Source: Gymnogyps californianus (taxonomy: Eukaryota > Chordata > Aves > Accipitriformes > Cathartidae). From it: a stretch of DNA of 64,000 nt. The DNA lies in NCBI RefSeq assembly GCF_018139145.2, contig NC_059474.1, positions 43,914,344-43,978,343 on the forward strand. Reading direction: 5' to 3'. Position numbers and translations under genes: made by a program. Shown here piece after piece: positions 52,501 to 64,000 of this stretch (position 1 is its first letter; each line of letters begins with the position of its first letter). Under the pieces are notes generated by a model, which searched no databases, was not told the DNA's origin, and was given only the letters and a program-made list of their open reading frames with translations.

Positions 52501-53859
52501 AAGGTGGAAAAGGAGAGACAAATAGCAACTGTAGTGAATGCAACAGAAATTTGTTTTAAATTCAAAACTAAGAGACTTAAGTGGAACATGCTGATTTTAG
52601 GATACTTCCAGAAGTTATATTGTGCCATACCCTTTTTCTGTTGAAGTGCTAAAACTAAAGCTGATATAATTAAAAACAATAAAACATATGAAAATGCATC
52701 AATACAGTAAAACATTCAAAGATAAGTAGTGCAGCAAATCAATTTGCCAGTTGAACAATTATTAAAATATATGCTTCAGGGGGAGGGGGGGGAAAAAGAC
52801 AACTGAGGAATTTTTTTGGTAGTTTCTGGCAAGGGAACAGAAAGAGAAAGCTTGTAAAAGCTGCATCCATTAATATCAACCATACTGTATTTTTTTTCAT
52901 TTGTTTTCCCCTGTAATCTCATGATTTTGTCAGTTAAACCTGGAATGTGATGGAGAAGAGTCAACTTTTGCTTTGCTCATTATAAATCAGTGACTTGTAA
53001 TTTAAGCAAGGTATATGAACAGAGATAGTGTGTGTTCTGCTGATAATTGCAAAATTATCACGAGCTGTGCACTAAGGAATCAAGACCACAGAACTCAAGT
53101 GGATTTGCAATATATGTGTGTCCATGTGTGTATATCTCAATACGTATTAATATACATTTTGGTATAAATGTATCAAATTGTGAAGATAAGAAAGAAGCAT
53201 GCTATATCAGTGTGACAAACCACCACATTTAAAAGTGTTGAAAAACTATTTAAATAAATCTGTAGTATGACATTTGGATCTGAAATGATAATGTCAAATA
53301 CATAACTCGAATGAGTTAGGGATTTGTGAGTACCAGTAAAAATCTATAGTAATAATTTTAAGAGTTGTTACACTAATGCAGTTGTGTTGTAGTGGTGCAG
53401 TACCTGGGTGTTTTAGAGCTCCTCCTTCTCCTAGAGAGAAAGCAGTTGTGCATTCCCCCCCCCTCCACGCCAGTGGAGAATGTGAAGAATCATGGGCCTG
53501 GCATAATAACCTTGTTATAGTCTAAACAGTACTTAAAGTGCTACAGACAGCATTGAGTTGGCTATGACCTTAAAGATTGCTAGATAGTGGGAGGATGCAG
53601 TAGTCAGCCTCCAGCCCTGGATGACAAAGTGTGGTTTAGGAGGCACATGCAAATGTTGTGCTTTCTATTCCTCCATGCTTTACAGTCAGTGCACAGCACG
53701 GGAGTAATATTAATGGTATGGAGCAGGAAGTAGACTGGATCCTGAAGGTGTTTGGAAAGTAATGTGCCAAGGTCCTTTGAGCAATCTTGCAGCCTCTGTG
53801 GAGCATACACATAGATACAACCAATGTAATCTTGAATTATGTATAGAGCAGTTGTAATA

Positions 53860-54070
53860 TCTCTAGCTATTCTAGTGGAACTGCTCCCACAATACTGTGC
53901 CATCTGAATGCCCGTAATTCAGGAAGAATATTGAGAGTTAGAGAGTATTCAGAAAAGAGCCACAAGAATAGCTGAAAACATACCATATCATGAAAGACAA
54001 CAGGAACATCGTTATGTATGTATTTGCAATGGAAAAGATGAAGAAGGCTGTGCAGTTACTGTTTGAATAC
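53860..54070 (+). mobile_element. ancient CR1/L3-like LINE relic
   Basis: The plus-strand frame LESIQKRATRIAENIPYHER (near 53935-53995) resembles the LERVQKRATRMI...PYEERL segment of CR1/L3 reverse transcriptases. The preceding sequence is compatible with the same region but heavily decayed. Boundaries are approximate. Confidence 0.5.
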
Positions 54071-55800
54071 TTATTTGGAGACAGAACTTTTTTTAACAGG
54101 CTCCCCAAAGTAGCAAAGATGTGTTAAGATTTCACAGAGGAATCCAAATTAGAAAGTCTAAGGGTACCTTCTTCTAACTTCGTAATATACAAGTTTCCTA
54201 ATGTGTTATGCGAAGTGTATTCGTCTTATAAAGCAAGTGATGATAGTAGAAATGGTATCAATTTAGTCAGACATGAAGTAGTCTTCTGTAAATAGTGTCA
54301 TACCATTTTTTTTCCTGTACTTGCTTTGAACAGGGCATGTTGCCAGACTTATCAACAAGTTTTTACACATGATATGACATGCATACATTAATCATGAATT
54401 CTAAATTAAATATTGCCATATGATTGTTTGTCCAGCTGTCAATTCAGTATATATTCAGTTTAAGCTTTCTTTCAGGCAGGTGTATATGCATGTAATTCAA
54501 ATACCATATGGACAGCACATCTTGATAACAACAAAATCAGAAGAAACATGTAGTTGTACCTGCTTACTTAAGTTTTGCTGAGCAAGACATATACTGTTTG
54601 GTTTGTTTTTTTTTTTAATAGAATTGAACACAACTGCAAATGACCCCAAACCCTCCTGAAAAGCCTTGCAAATAGAAAAAAAATAAAAACTAATGTCTGT
54701 GACCATAATGAAGTTTTTCTGGAAAGAACCCTGTAAAATGGAAGTCAGGATTGTAAAAATTAAGGGCCTCATTCTTTATCACCAGATGTGGTGATTTATT
54801 TGTATATTGTATTCAGCTGTCTACACCTGCTTTACACTGATGATGGTGATATCTCAAGTCCAAATGTGTTTGAGAAGTGTCCAAGTGTGCTTTGAAGTTT
54901 ACAATAAATTCATGACCGCAAGGTCTACCATACAGGAGGATGGTCAGCCAAACTCCTTGAATATACTCAGCAAGCTCCTTGTGATGATACGTTGCTGTGA
55001 TTTATTTAATTATAATTAACTGTAACATTTTTCATTGAGAGCTAAGCTTTTGCCCTGGAGTGTGGTGATGATTCTTATGTCTTTAGTACTGTTGATGTTC
55101 TTTTCACAACAAAGTTGTCTAGTAAAAATAAGTTCAATAACACATACATGAATTTAACAGCAGTGCTGATTGGACCATAGGCCTCTGTTGTTGTTTTAAG
55201 TCTTCCTTAAGAAAGGGTAAAAAATTCAAGAAAATAATTTCAATTCCTTTAGCAAGTCCAGAAATAACCAAGTTCAAAAGTAAGAATTGATTATTAAATC
55301 TTGTTTGCAAAAAGTGCATTTACCAGTGTTTGTATGAATATGAAGGTGGGAAAAAGTGTTCTTTGTTTTGTGACTATTGTAGGTCAGCTCTTGGAAAAAC
55401 TGTAGAGGCATTTTTAAATATACAATTTGGAAATGAGTGGGGTGGTAAATTAGTTACTGAATATAAATTATAAAATGTGAAGACAGTTTCATATAAGTTC
55501 TGTGTAAATGGAATATATATGTTCGTGTTCCCTGCCAGCACCCTTATTCTTATAAGTGCTTCTGTGTGGGAAGAAGCATCACAGGACTGAGACAATATTA
55601 GTACATACATTTCACATTCCTGATGAACAGTGAGGATACAGAGATTATCAATGTTATTCAAAATAACAAAAGATGATCTTATTAAAGTTTATGACATTAC
55701 TGTCTCATTCATCTGCCTAGGTATCACAACATTGTAGGAAAGTATGAGTAACCATTCTGACACTTAGTGGCTCTATTCCTGAACTATATTCGCTCATTTT

Positions 55801-55840
55801 AAGAAAAAAGAAAAAAAAAAAAAAAGAAAAAAAAAAAAAA
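55801..55840. repeat. A-rich tract
   Basis: Forty bases of A interrupted by single G residues. No attached retroposon body was recognised. Confidence 0.85.
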
Positions 55841-57035
55841 GGCTTGTTCCTTTTCTCCCTACCCCAGTCCACTTCAGGCTGAAAAACATCAGTTTGATTT
55901 TGTAGAGACTCTTACTTCTTTACATATCTTTACTGATAAGTGTCCTGGGTCATATCAGAATGCATTTGACTTCTTCCAGTGCTGACAGACGAAGCTGGTT
56001 TTAATGAAACTGGAGTTTTTTAAACAGATTGGGCTGACCTTATAAAGCCAAGAATGGCTAATATATTTGTCTGAGAGAATTAACAAATGTGAAATAGAAG
56101 TCCTAAGAGAAAGCTAAAACATTATTTCCTCAGGTGTTTACTACTGTTTTGTGTTTACCATTTTATTCTCTCACTGACTACTCTGTCAGAATAATGTATA
56201 ACACTCAACACTTACAACTCTGTTTCTTCTTGTAAAAAGCTGAATTTTACCACAGAGTTTAAATAAAATGATCTTAGGCTCTTCCTTATTCCATGACCTG
56301 AAAATAAAGCAGGTCTAAGATCATGCTGTTGTCAGTAGGCAGTCCAAAATATTACCTGCTCTGACTATGCAATCTCGTTTTTAAGCTTAAGTTAAAGATA
56401 TGATTAGTGTTTTAATATGTAATATATGGTAAAAGCACATCAATATTCATAACAACTTTAAAGTTAGTTGAGAGCTTTTCAATCATTGGTGTATGTGGGG
56501 GGAAAAAAACCCACAAAGAATAATTTGTATTAATAACAATTCCATAAAAAATTGATAGGAAAAAACTCATATCTTTTATTGATTTTTGAATATACAGTTC
56601 ATGTGTAGTGTACATAAAACACTGAAGAAAGGAATCTTCAGTCATATAGAACTTGTACAAATTTTATCACTATTTGTCACTTTGTTTAAATGTAAAGCTG
56701 AATCTTATAGCAGTATTGTGTATTCTGAGTTCTCATAGAACAGAGGAAACAGATTCTGAAACATCTGCCTTCGAATAATAACATAAGTGGACACAAATCC
56801 AAAGAAGTTTTCTTGGGGGGAAAAAAAAATAACCTTTCTGGGAGGAAAAAAAAATAATCCCTTTATTTAACCCATAAGAAAAAACAAGAGGGTATTAGAG
56901 CTGCCAAGCAGTGCTAAAATCTTTGGAGGAAGATGAATAGAGGATACTACTGGATTTATAGCGTAAGAAGATTTGATCAGATATATTATATGAATATATA
57001 AGAAAGTGTGAAAGGTTTTTTTTGGTTGGTGTGAT

Positions 57036-57141
57036 TTTTTTTTTTTTTCTTTTTCTTTTTTCCTTTTTCTCCTGAGGGGAGTTGCATTGTCTCAGCATTT
57101 ATGTTATGCCGTTGCTGGGAGGGTGATGTGTTTTCCACACA
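57036..57141 (-). other. non-CR1 tail joined to the truncated CR1, ending in an A-rich tract
   Basis: On the minus strand the CR1 sequence AAGTGCAAG is followed by about 75 bp that I cannot assign (starting TGTGTGGAAAACACATCACC) and then by GGAGAAAAAGGAAAAAAG and a run of A. It could be a separate A-tailed retroposon fragment, the host flank after a deletion, or a chimeric transcript that was retrotransposed together with CR1. Confidence 0.5.
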
Positions 57142-59240
57142 CTTGCACTTGGCCTTGTTGAACTTCATGAGGTTCGCATGGGCCCACCTCTCAAGCCTGT
57201 CAGGGTCCCTCTGGATGGCATCCCTTTCCTCCAACGTGTCGACCGCACCACACAGCTTGGTGTCGTCGGCAAACTTGCTGAGGGTGCACTCGATCCCACT
57301 GTCCATTTCACCAACAAAGATGTTAAAACAGCGCTGGTCCCAATACCGACCCCTGAGGAACACCATTCGTCACTGGTCTCCACTTGGACATCGAGCCATT
57401 GACTGTAACTCTTTGAGTGTGACCATCCAGCCAATTCTTATCCACCGAGTGGTCCATCCATCAAATCCACATCTCTCCAATTTAGAGACAAGGATGTCAT
57501 GCGGCACAGTGTCAAATGCTTTGCACAAGTCCAGGTAGATGACATCTGTTGCTCTTCCTTTATCCACTAATGCTGTAACCCCATTGTAAAAGGCCACCAA
57601 ATTTGTCAGGCACAATTAGCCCTTAGTGAAGCCATGTTGGCTGTCACCAATCACCTCCTTATTTTCCATGTGCCTTAGCATAGTTTCCAGGAGGATCTGC
57701 TCCATGATCTTGCCAGGCACAGAGGTGAGACTGACTGGCCTGTAGTTCCCCAGGTCTTCCTTTTTTCCCTTTTTAAAAATGGGCATTATGTTTCTCCTTT
57801 TCCAGTCAGTGGGAACTTCCCCACACTGCCATGACTTCTCAGATATGATGGATAGTGACTTAGCCACTTCATCCGCCAGTTCCCTCAGGGCCTGTGGATG
57901 CATCTCATCAGGTCCCATGGACTTGTGCACCTTCAGGCTCCTTAGGTGGTCTCAAACCTGGTCTTCTCCTGCAGTGGGCGGTTCTTCATTCTCCCAGTCC
58001 CTGCCTTTGCCTTCTGCGATGTGGGTGGTGTGGCTGGAGCACTTGCTGGTGAAGACTGAGGCAAAAAAGTCGAGTACCTCAGCATTCTCCATGTCCCAGG
58101 TAACCCAGTCTCCCGTTTCCTTCTGGAGAGGGCCCACATTTTCCCTAGTCTTCCTTTTATCACTGACATACCTATAGAAGCTTTTCTTGTTGCCCTTGAT
58201 GTCCCTGGCCAGATTTAATTCAATCAGGGCTTTAGCTTGCCTAACCTGATCCCTGGCTGCTCGGACAATTTCTCGGTATTCCTCCCAGACTACCTGTCCT
58301 TGCTTCCACCCTCTGTAGGCTTCCTTTTTGTGTTTGAGTTTGTCCAGGAGCTCCTTGTTCATCCATGCAGGCCTCTTGGCGTTTTTGCCTGACTTCCTCT
58401 TTGTTGGGATGCATCGCTCCTGAGCTTGGAGGAGGGGACCCTTGAATATTAACCAGCTTTCTTGGGCCCCTCTTCCCTCCACAGCCTTATCCCATGGTAC
58501 TCTACCAAGCAGATCCCTGAAGAGGCTAAAGTCTGCTCTCCTGAAGTCCAGGGTAGCTAGCTTGCTGTGCGCCCTCGTCACTGCCCTAAGGATCTTGAAC
58601 TCCACCATTTCATGGTCACTGCAACCAAGGCTGCCCTTGAGCTTCACATTCCCCACCAGCCCCTCCTTGTTGGTGAGAACAAAGTCTAGCAGAGTACCTC
58701 TCCTTGTTGGCTCCTCCATCACTTGGAGAAGGAAGTTACCATCGATGCATTCCAGGAACCTCCTGGATTGCTTATGCCCTGCTGTTTTGTCCCTCCAACA
58801 GATATCGGTGTGGTTGAAGTCCCCCATGAGGACCAGGGCTTTTGAACGTGAGGCTGCTCCTATCTGTCTATAGAGGGCCTCATCCGCTCGGTCTTCCTGG
58901 TTGGATGGCCTGTAGCAGACCCCTGCTATAATGTCACCTATCCCTGCCCTCCCTTTAATCCTGATCCATAAACTCTTGGTCAGCTCTTCATCCATCCGCA
59001 AGCAGAGCTCTATGCACTACAGCTGATCATTGACACAGAGGGCAGCACCCCCTCCTTGTCTCCCCTGCCTGTCCTTTCTAAAGAGCCTGTATCCTTCCAT
59101 TCCAACACTCCAGCCATAGGAGCCATCCCACCATGTCTCTGTGATGCCAGTAACATCATAGGCCTGCAGGCATGCACACATATCTAACTCCTTTTGTTTA
59201 TTCCCCATGTTATATGTGTTTACATAGAGGCATTTAAGTT
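57142..59240 (-). pseudogene. CR1 ORF2 endonuclease-reverse transcriptase (broken, C-terminus missing)
   Basis: ORF2 would cut target DNA and prime reverse transcription. Homology starts near LKCLYVNTYNMGNKQ (about 59240). Endonuclease motifs are [15 protein letters not shown] and CSDHEM. Reverse transcriptase motifs are [28 protein letters not shown] and [11 protein letters not shown]. In-frame stops occur at 59017-59019, 57952-57954 and 57616-57618. A pair of compensating indels lies between DGWTTRWIR and FNIFVGEMD, with another stop at 57370-57372 in the shifted stretch. The frame ends at MKFNKAKCK and then runs into unrelated sequence, so the thumb and C-terminal region are absent. It is not functional. 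Confidence 0.93.
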
Positions 59241-59414
59241 GGGCCCTTGATGAAGCTCACTTAATGGCTGGAGTGGCTGGAATTCCTTTGTGCTCCTCTT
59301 CAGGTGCTCTCCTGCTGACCTGTGATCCTTCTCCAGGCTCTGGGCATCTATTGGTGGCACTGGCATCAAACTGGTAGGAGTGGGATGGATTGAGGTTCCC
59401 CTCCCCCAGCAACT

Positions 59415-60513
59415 TCAGTTTAAAGCCCTCTTCACCAGCTTGGCAAGCCTATGACTGAAGATGCTCTTCCCCTTTTCTGACAGATGGATGCCATCAGCCC
59501 CCAGTAGACCAGGTTTCTCAAAGTGAGTTGGATGGTCTAAGTAGCTGAACCCCTGGCTGTGGCACCAGTCCTGTAACCATTTGTTGATTTGCCAGATTTG
59601 ACTGGCCCTTTCAAACCCCTTCCCTTTGACCAGGAGGACAGATGAAAAAACTACCTGCCCTCCAGAGTCCCTTACTGCTGCTCCTAGGGCTCTGTAATCC
59701 TTCTTGATACTCCTCAGACTGCTCCTGGCTGTATCACTGGTGCCCACATGAAACAACAGCAGTGGATAATAGTCAGTGGACTGTACGAGGCTTGGTAGTC
59801 TCTCGGTGACATCTCTGATATGAGCCCCCGGTAAGCAGCACACCTCTCTATAGAGTGCGTCAGGTCAGCAGGTGGATGCCTCCGTACCTCTCAGAAGAGA
59901 GTCGCCTACTACTATCACCCATTGCCTTTTCTTGGTTTTTGCTGGTTGTTATACGGGGAGCAGACCGGGCTGCCTTACTCAGCTCCAGCATCTCTCCTGA
60001 TGTGACGGGTCTTTCCTTTTCAGTCTGCAGAGTGGTGATGCAGTTCTGCAAGGGCACCTCAGGCTTCAGGGGAAGTCTCTTCCTTCTGCAGGTCCTTGCC
60101 ATTGCAAGCTTCCATTCTTCCACGTTATTGGTCCCCCTCCCTTCTGTGTGTGCCGGTGGGGGAGTTTTTGGCTGTTTGGCCATGGGCTGTGGGTCCACTG
60201 CAGACTGCGCTTGGAACCAGCTGTCTAACTCCTTCTCAGCCTCCCTGATGTTACGCAGTCTTCTCACTACCTCCTGCAGCTCAGCCACCTTCTGCAGGAG
60301 GTCCTCCACCTGGGCACACCTTTTGCAGGCAGGTCTACTGCCTGTTCCTGCCCCAGGAGAAAGGTCTCGGCACTTCCTGCAGTCTGAGGTCTGCACTGCA
60401 GCCTCTCCCTTCAGCAGCTCTGTCTGGGTGGAGGCATTGGCCACTGCTGGGGTAGGTGGTGCAGACCCCCCAGCAGTAGCTGCAGCCTTTGCTCTCAGAC
60501 AAGTGGCCACCAT
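59415..60513 (-). pseudogene. CR1 ORF1 (broken)
   Basis: CR1 ORF1 encodes an RNA-binding/chaperone-like protein with an esterase (SGNH-type) C-terminal half. The N-terminal half reads open from 60513 and shows a CRKC...CKRC zinc-knuckle-like pair of motifs followed by a coiled-coil-like stretch (VEDLLQKVAELQEVVRRL). Near 59930-59945 the frame shifts by one base in an A-rich stretch. The continuing frame (VVGDSLLRGTEAS) then meets TGA at 59865-59867, beyond which the esterase-like part (CCLPGAHIRDVTERLP, LLFHVGTSDTA, GADGIHLSEKGK) is open to its natural stop at 59415. One frameshift and one nonsense codon therefore inactivate it. Confidence 0.9.
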
Positions 60514-61334
60514 TCTGCCTTGAGGGTCAGGTAGGATGAGTGCCCTTGACCAGTGCAGGTGGTCACAGAACGGTGCCTGGTTGCCTGATCAAGCTGTACA
60601 TTGTTTTAACTCGTACACTACATCAGTCACTTTTCAGTAATAATGTTTCTTTAGTTGTCTTCTGTGCTTATTATTCAGAAGGAGAAAAGGCATGTTCTTT
60701 TGAAATAGGTCATTAAATGATTTTTTCTACCTATAAGCCTACCTAAAGAGTTGAATATAAATTTTTGAAGAATGAAAATAAACTTTTTCACTACTCAAAG
60801 AAACAAAAGTTTTAGGCTGCCTGCTGGCTCTCAAATTCAAGTGATTGACGCAGCAGACATGTATGATGATAATATTAGAGGGAGAAAACAGAAATCCTTC
60901 TTTCAGATATTGATTACTGTGATGCTTATAAATGGACTTTTCTTCCTTCTTTCCTGTCTTCATTTTCAGGCAGACACTGTGACTGATCCCATGTGAAGGA
61001 AAAAAGAGCTAGGAGCATGGGCAGCAAGAGTGCAACTTGCGCTTGCAAGGCAATGAGAAAGATAGATTACGTGAGAATCACTCTGCAGGGCTCTGAATGT
61101 GATGAGTGGAATATCAATCTACTCTTACAATGGCGAAAGAACATTTTTGTGGCAGCCAGTGTTTTGAGCCAATAGAAAAATTAGCTATTTTCTAGTGAAA
61201 ACTATTCTGTAATTATACTCAACATAAAATAGTAAATCTTATAGGAGTGGCCATTCTAATAGTAATATTAATCAAAATATTGTCACTATTTGTCTTCTTT
61301 GGGCTGTAGAAGTGATTATTAGTGATTTGATTAT

Positions 61335-61400
61335 GTTTCATTTATTTTAATTTATTTTCATTTATTTTTTTAATTTATTTTTTATGTTTCAGTTATTTTT
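61335..61400. repeat. TTTATTTT-rich low-complexity tract
   Basis: Repeated TTTATTTT and TTAATTTATTTT units are flanked by two TTATGTTTCA copies. Low-complexity AT sequence. Confidence 0.7.
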
Positions 61401-62317
61401 CTTCACTCGGTTATTTTTTATGAATCATAAGCATTAAGATGCTTTCTGATGAGTACTATATCTGTAATTGGACTATCAAATGCAGGTAACAAAAAGCATC
61501 ATATTATGCAAAACAGGCTCTGAATTAATAACTTTGACTTCTCTTTCAATAATAGATACATAATCATTAAAAAATTAAACCAATACCCAACCCTGCAGTT
61601 TTGCAAATATGAAACATGCTGATACATAGGAACCACATTTAAATGACACTTACCAAATCTGATTATTGCACTTCACTTATTATTAGGGACTTCTTAGATT
61701 CTTGTTCAGCAAACTACAAGAATGTAAGACTTGACACAATCTTCTGGTTATTATGTCTAGTTCTTAAAATTATTTTCATTGACTGAAGAGAACTAGTTTC
61801 TGTCTTTAAAAAAAAAAGTATTCTGCTTTATTAAATAATGTGTGAAAGAAAAAAAAATTATTTTCACTTCTGTGCTATCTATACCGGAAAACATGTTGAA
61901 GAATCTCTTTGCTTTCTTTTGGAACACAAATTGATGTCTTTGTTAAGTTTTTTCCAATAACACTAATAGATAGTGAATATATTTATTTTCAAAGAGGTAA
62001 ACTCTGCAAGGCTGACACAAAATCTATGTAATGTTCTGTCTTTGCAAAATAAAAAATGATGGCTTTGAAAGCTGTTTAATAATTCTTTTAGGTTTATAAA
62101 ATGAAAACAGTTTTGAGAAGAGGTGATGACTCTAAGAGAAATGATTAAAAAATTGCATTATGACAAGGTCAAACACTTAGATTAGCACAGAACATACTTA
62201 TGAAAGACATTTGCATATCTTGGCAAGTGATCAAAAGGTGAAGTATAAGTTCATAAGTTAACATACTCTATTAAAAATCTTTCTAAAATAATACATTATT
62301 GCTTTACCAAAATGGGA

Positions 62318-62332
62318 TGTGTGTGTGTGTGT
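62318..62332. repeat. (GT)n microsatellite
   Basis: Seven uninterrupted TG units. Confidence 0.8.
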
Positions 62333-64000
62333 ATGAATCTCAATTTTATTTTTTAATATTGCCTATACATTATATCAACTAAAATATGTATAAAATTATT
62401 GGAAGCCTCAATTCTGGAATCAGCTAAAATTGTGAGCATCCCGTGTAGTCACTGGAGCTATTCAAACCTGCTCAACTTTATTACTGTCAATTTCTGCAGT
62501 GCTTGTGAAAGATTTAACCATTGATTATTAGTGAGAGATATCATGGAATTTTTAAGATTTTACAGATTAAAAGAATAATAAAGCCTTTTTTAAAAAATAA
62601 CACAAATAACTGTGTAAGTTAGGAGGTCCTGAGTTTCTCACTGTCTGTTCAGGTGAGTAAAATGTATATATTCACTGAAAGGAAAGAAGTCGTGTTTAAG
62701 TCAATATTTTTGTGAAGTGGAAGAAGTCCTCTAAACAACACGAATTAGGAAAAATAGTAGGTGAGTTGATAAGCTTAAAAATTACGAAGTCAATATTGCC
62801 AAGGTAATTTTGCACCATCTACAATATGTGAAAATAGTATCTAGCAAAGGAGGCGTCTTTATCATTTTAAATAACAATATGTTTTCATATAATTTCAAAA
62901 TAATTGAACTACCTGTTTCTGTAACTTCACTGTTCTTTCCCCACTTGATTTTATTTCCTTTACCTTTATATCCCTACAAAATGTATCCTTCAAAATATTG
63001 CATTAGAGAGGAAAAAAAAATCAGCCCTTGAGTGACATTTTGCTTTGCATACTGAGAATACACAGAGCTTTGATTATAGTAAACTTCTTTCATGTACAAA
63101 GGTCTTTTTATGTTTTGTACAGTTTCTGAAAACAGTAGTCCCTGAAAACTTCTAATAGTAGTTCCTACTATCATATGAATCATTAGTAACTCTTGGCCTC
63201 AGCTTTGCTGTATCATTTTATGATGTATTTTGTCAGAAATTGTTATTTGCTGTGGTAATTTATCTCTACTAAACCCAGCAGATTTTTATCATGATTGCTA
63301 AACTAAGTGTCAGCCCAGATCATTGCACAGAACTAACAATTTAGGATAAGCAAGTAACTGTTAGAGAGATTGCCTTCTGTATTGTTGTATAAAATATCTG
63401 AAGGAGAAAAAGAATTTGCCTCAAACTGTGTGGATATTGCAGAGTCTGGATTCAAAGTCTATGATTCTTTAGCAGTTTGTATTCCTGCAGTTTGATTTTA
63501 CTTGTCAGTGCTGTGAGTTTTTTTTTTTAATTATATTGCCATAGCCCTTTTGGCTGCATCTACCCCTGGGAACTTGGTGAAGAAATAATTTTCACCATGA
63601 GAAGGTAAGAAACAAAAGTGAAGGCCCCTGTTTGTATATGTAATCTATAGGAATCGTTGAGTATGGATGCATGTGTGCATTGGGTCTTAGCAGGTTTCTG
63701 TGTGTCTGCCGCCCAACTCTTTCTTCCTTTATAGATTCATGGACCTTTCCTCAGTCTCCCTGGGGCCTGGAGAAAAAGGGAAGGACAAGAGAGTGTAGGA
63801 CATGCTGGCACAAATTAGCTGATGGTATTTTTTGTGTTGTGGGGAGGGCAGTTTGGTCCTTAGAAGAAACAGGGTTCTGACAGTGATGCTGTAATTTACA
63901 AAGACACAAACTTGATAAATTGTTGTACTCATTGAAAACAAAAAATAATGAAAGAATAGGGGTAATTTTCCTGGTCTTCTGTATTTCAGTGAGCTCTTCT

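Larger units (their letters stand above)
57142..60595 (-). mobile_element. CR1 LINE, 5' part nearly complete, 3' third missing
   Basis: The minus-strand element spans about 85 bp of leader, ORF1 and most of ORF2, all recognisable as CR1. It stands out as a GC-rich block with sharp edges. CR1 homology stops at about 57142, just after the MKFNKAKCK codons of the reverse transcriptase. The remaining ORF2 C-terminus, the 3' UTR and the terminal octamer repeats are all absent. Avian CR1 copies are usually truncated at the 5' end instead. The reading frames carry only a few stops and frameshifts, so the copy is fairly young compared with the relic at 7418-8655. The 5' boundary near 60595 is judged from the fall in GC content. 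No target duplication was seen, which is usual for CR1. Confidence 0.93.
34097..64000 (+). other. SPOCK3: SPOCK3 intron, 5' part (next exon outside window)
   Basis: It begins with donor GTAAAT and runs to the end of the window without a recognisable next exon, so the intron is at least 29.9 kb. It holds the long plus-strand LTR (42719-43771), an ancient CR1/L3 relic (53860-54070), the large CR1 (57142-60595) and several microsatellites. Two exon-like segments (46630-46735 and 49342-49391) have splice signals but would disrupt the reading frame. The stretches 34097-42713, 43777-53859, 54071-57035 and 60596-64000 otherwise show only AT-rich sequence and simple repeats. Confidence 0.65.

Noticed and set aside
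57101..60523. Plus-strand frames of 74-222 codons
   Set aside because: They are shadows of the minus-strand CR1 ORF1 and ORF2.
24995..64000. Search for the next SPOCK3 exon (Kazal segment with CGSDG)
   Set aside because: No CGSDG-like coding segment with splice sites was found. A CGSGSD-like stretch near 44994 has no splice sites or flanking homology.

Overview
This window is a stretch of vertebrate nuclear DNA, almost certainly from a bird and probably not a galliform. It is AT-rich and gene-poor, it carries CR1 LINEs, and it holds several solo LTRs of an endogenous-retrovirus group that is abundant in many birds. It contains no prokaryotic-type genes or operons, no tRNA or rRNA gene that I could recognise, and no CRISPR array.

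The only host gene I can identify is SPOCK3 (testican-3), on the + strand. Two coding exons are visible: 46 bp at 16379-16424 and 115 bp at 33982-34096. Both have proper splice sites, and their phases match (1 joins 1), so together they encode the acidic linker and the start of the follistatin-like region. The rest of the window is SPOCK3 intron: the 3' part of one intron (1-16378), a complete 17.6-kb intron (16425-33981), and the start of the next intron (34097-64000). The flanking exons were not found and probably lie outside the window.

The most interesting observation is inside the complete intron. A 105-bp open segment at 19971-20075 has a strong pyrimidine tract, a tandem acceptor and a CAG|GT donor. 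It is phase 1-1 and a multiple of three, so it could be inserted between the two SPOCK3 exons without breaking the frame. It is a candidate cassette exon adding 35 residues. Two weaker exon-like segments (46630-46735, 49342-49391) lie in the next intron and would act as poison or frameshifting exons.

Mobile elements, in order: a solo LTR (-) at 880-1463 with 5-bp target duplication GATAC; a long LTR (-) at 3306-4275; an old CR1 (-) at 7418-8655; a possible PIF/Harbinger transposase relic (-) around 10.3-10.7 kb; an ancient CR1/L3 relic (+) at 13.7-14.1 kb; a solo LTR (+) at 14673-15262 with duplication GGCTG; a long LTR (+) at 42719-43771 with duplication TATAT; another ancient CR1/L3 relic (+) near 53.9 kb; and a large CR1 (-) at 57142-60595. 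This last CR1 keeps ORF1 and most of ORF2 but lacks its 3' third, the opposite of the usual CR1 truncation. Its end joins about 75 bp of unrelated sequence and an A-rich tract.

Other structure: a near-perfect 24-bp-arm hairpin (18335-18394), two adjacent tetraloop hairpins (26878-26927), and several microsatellites and homopolymer tracts.
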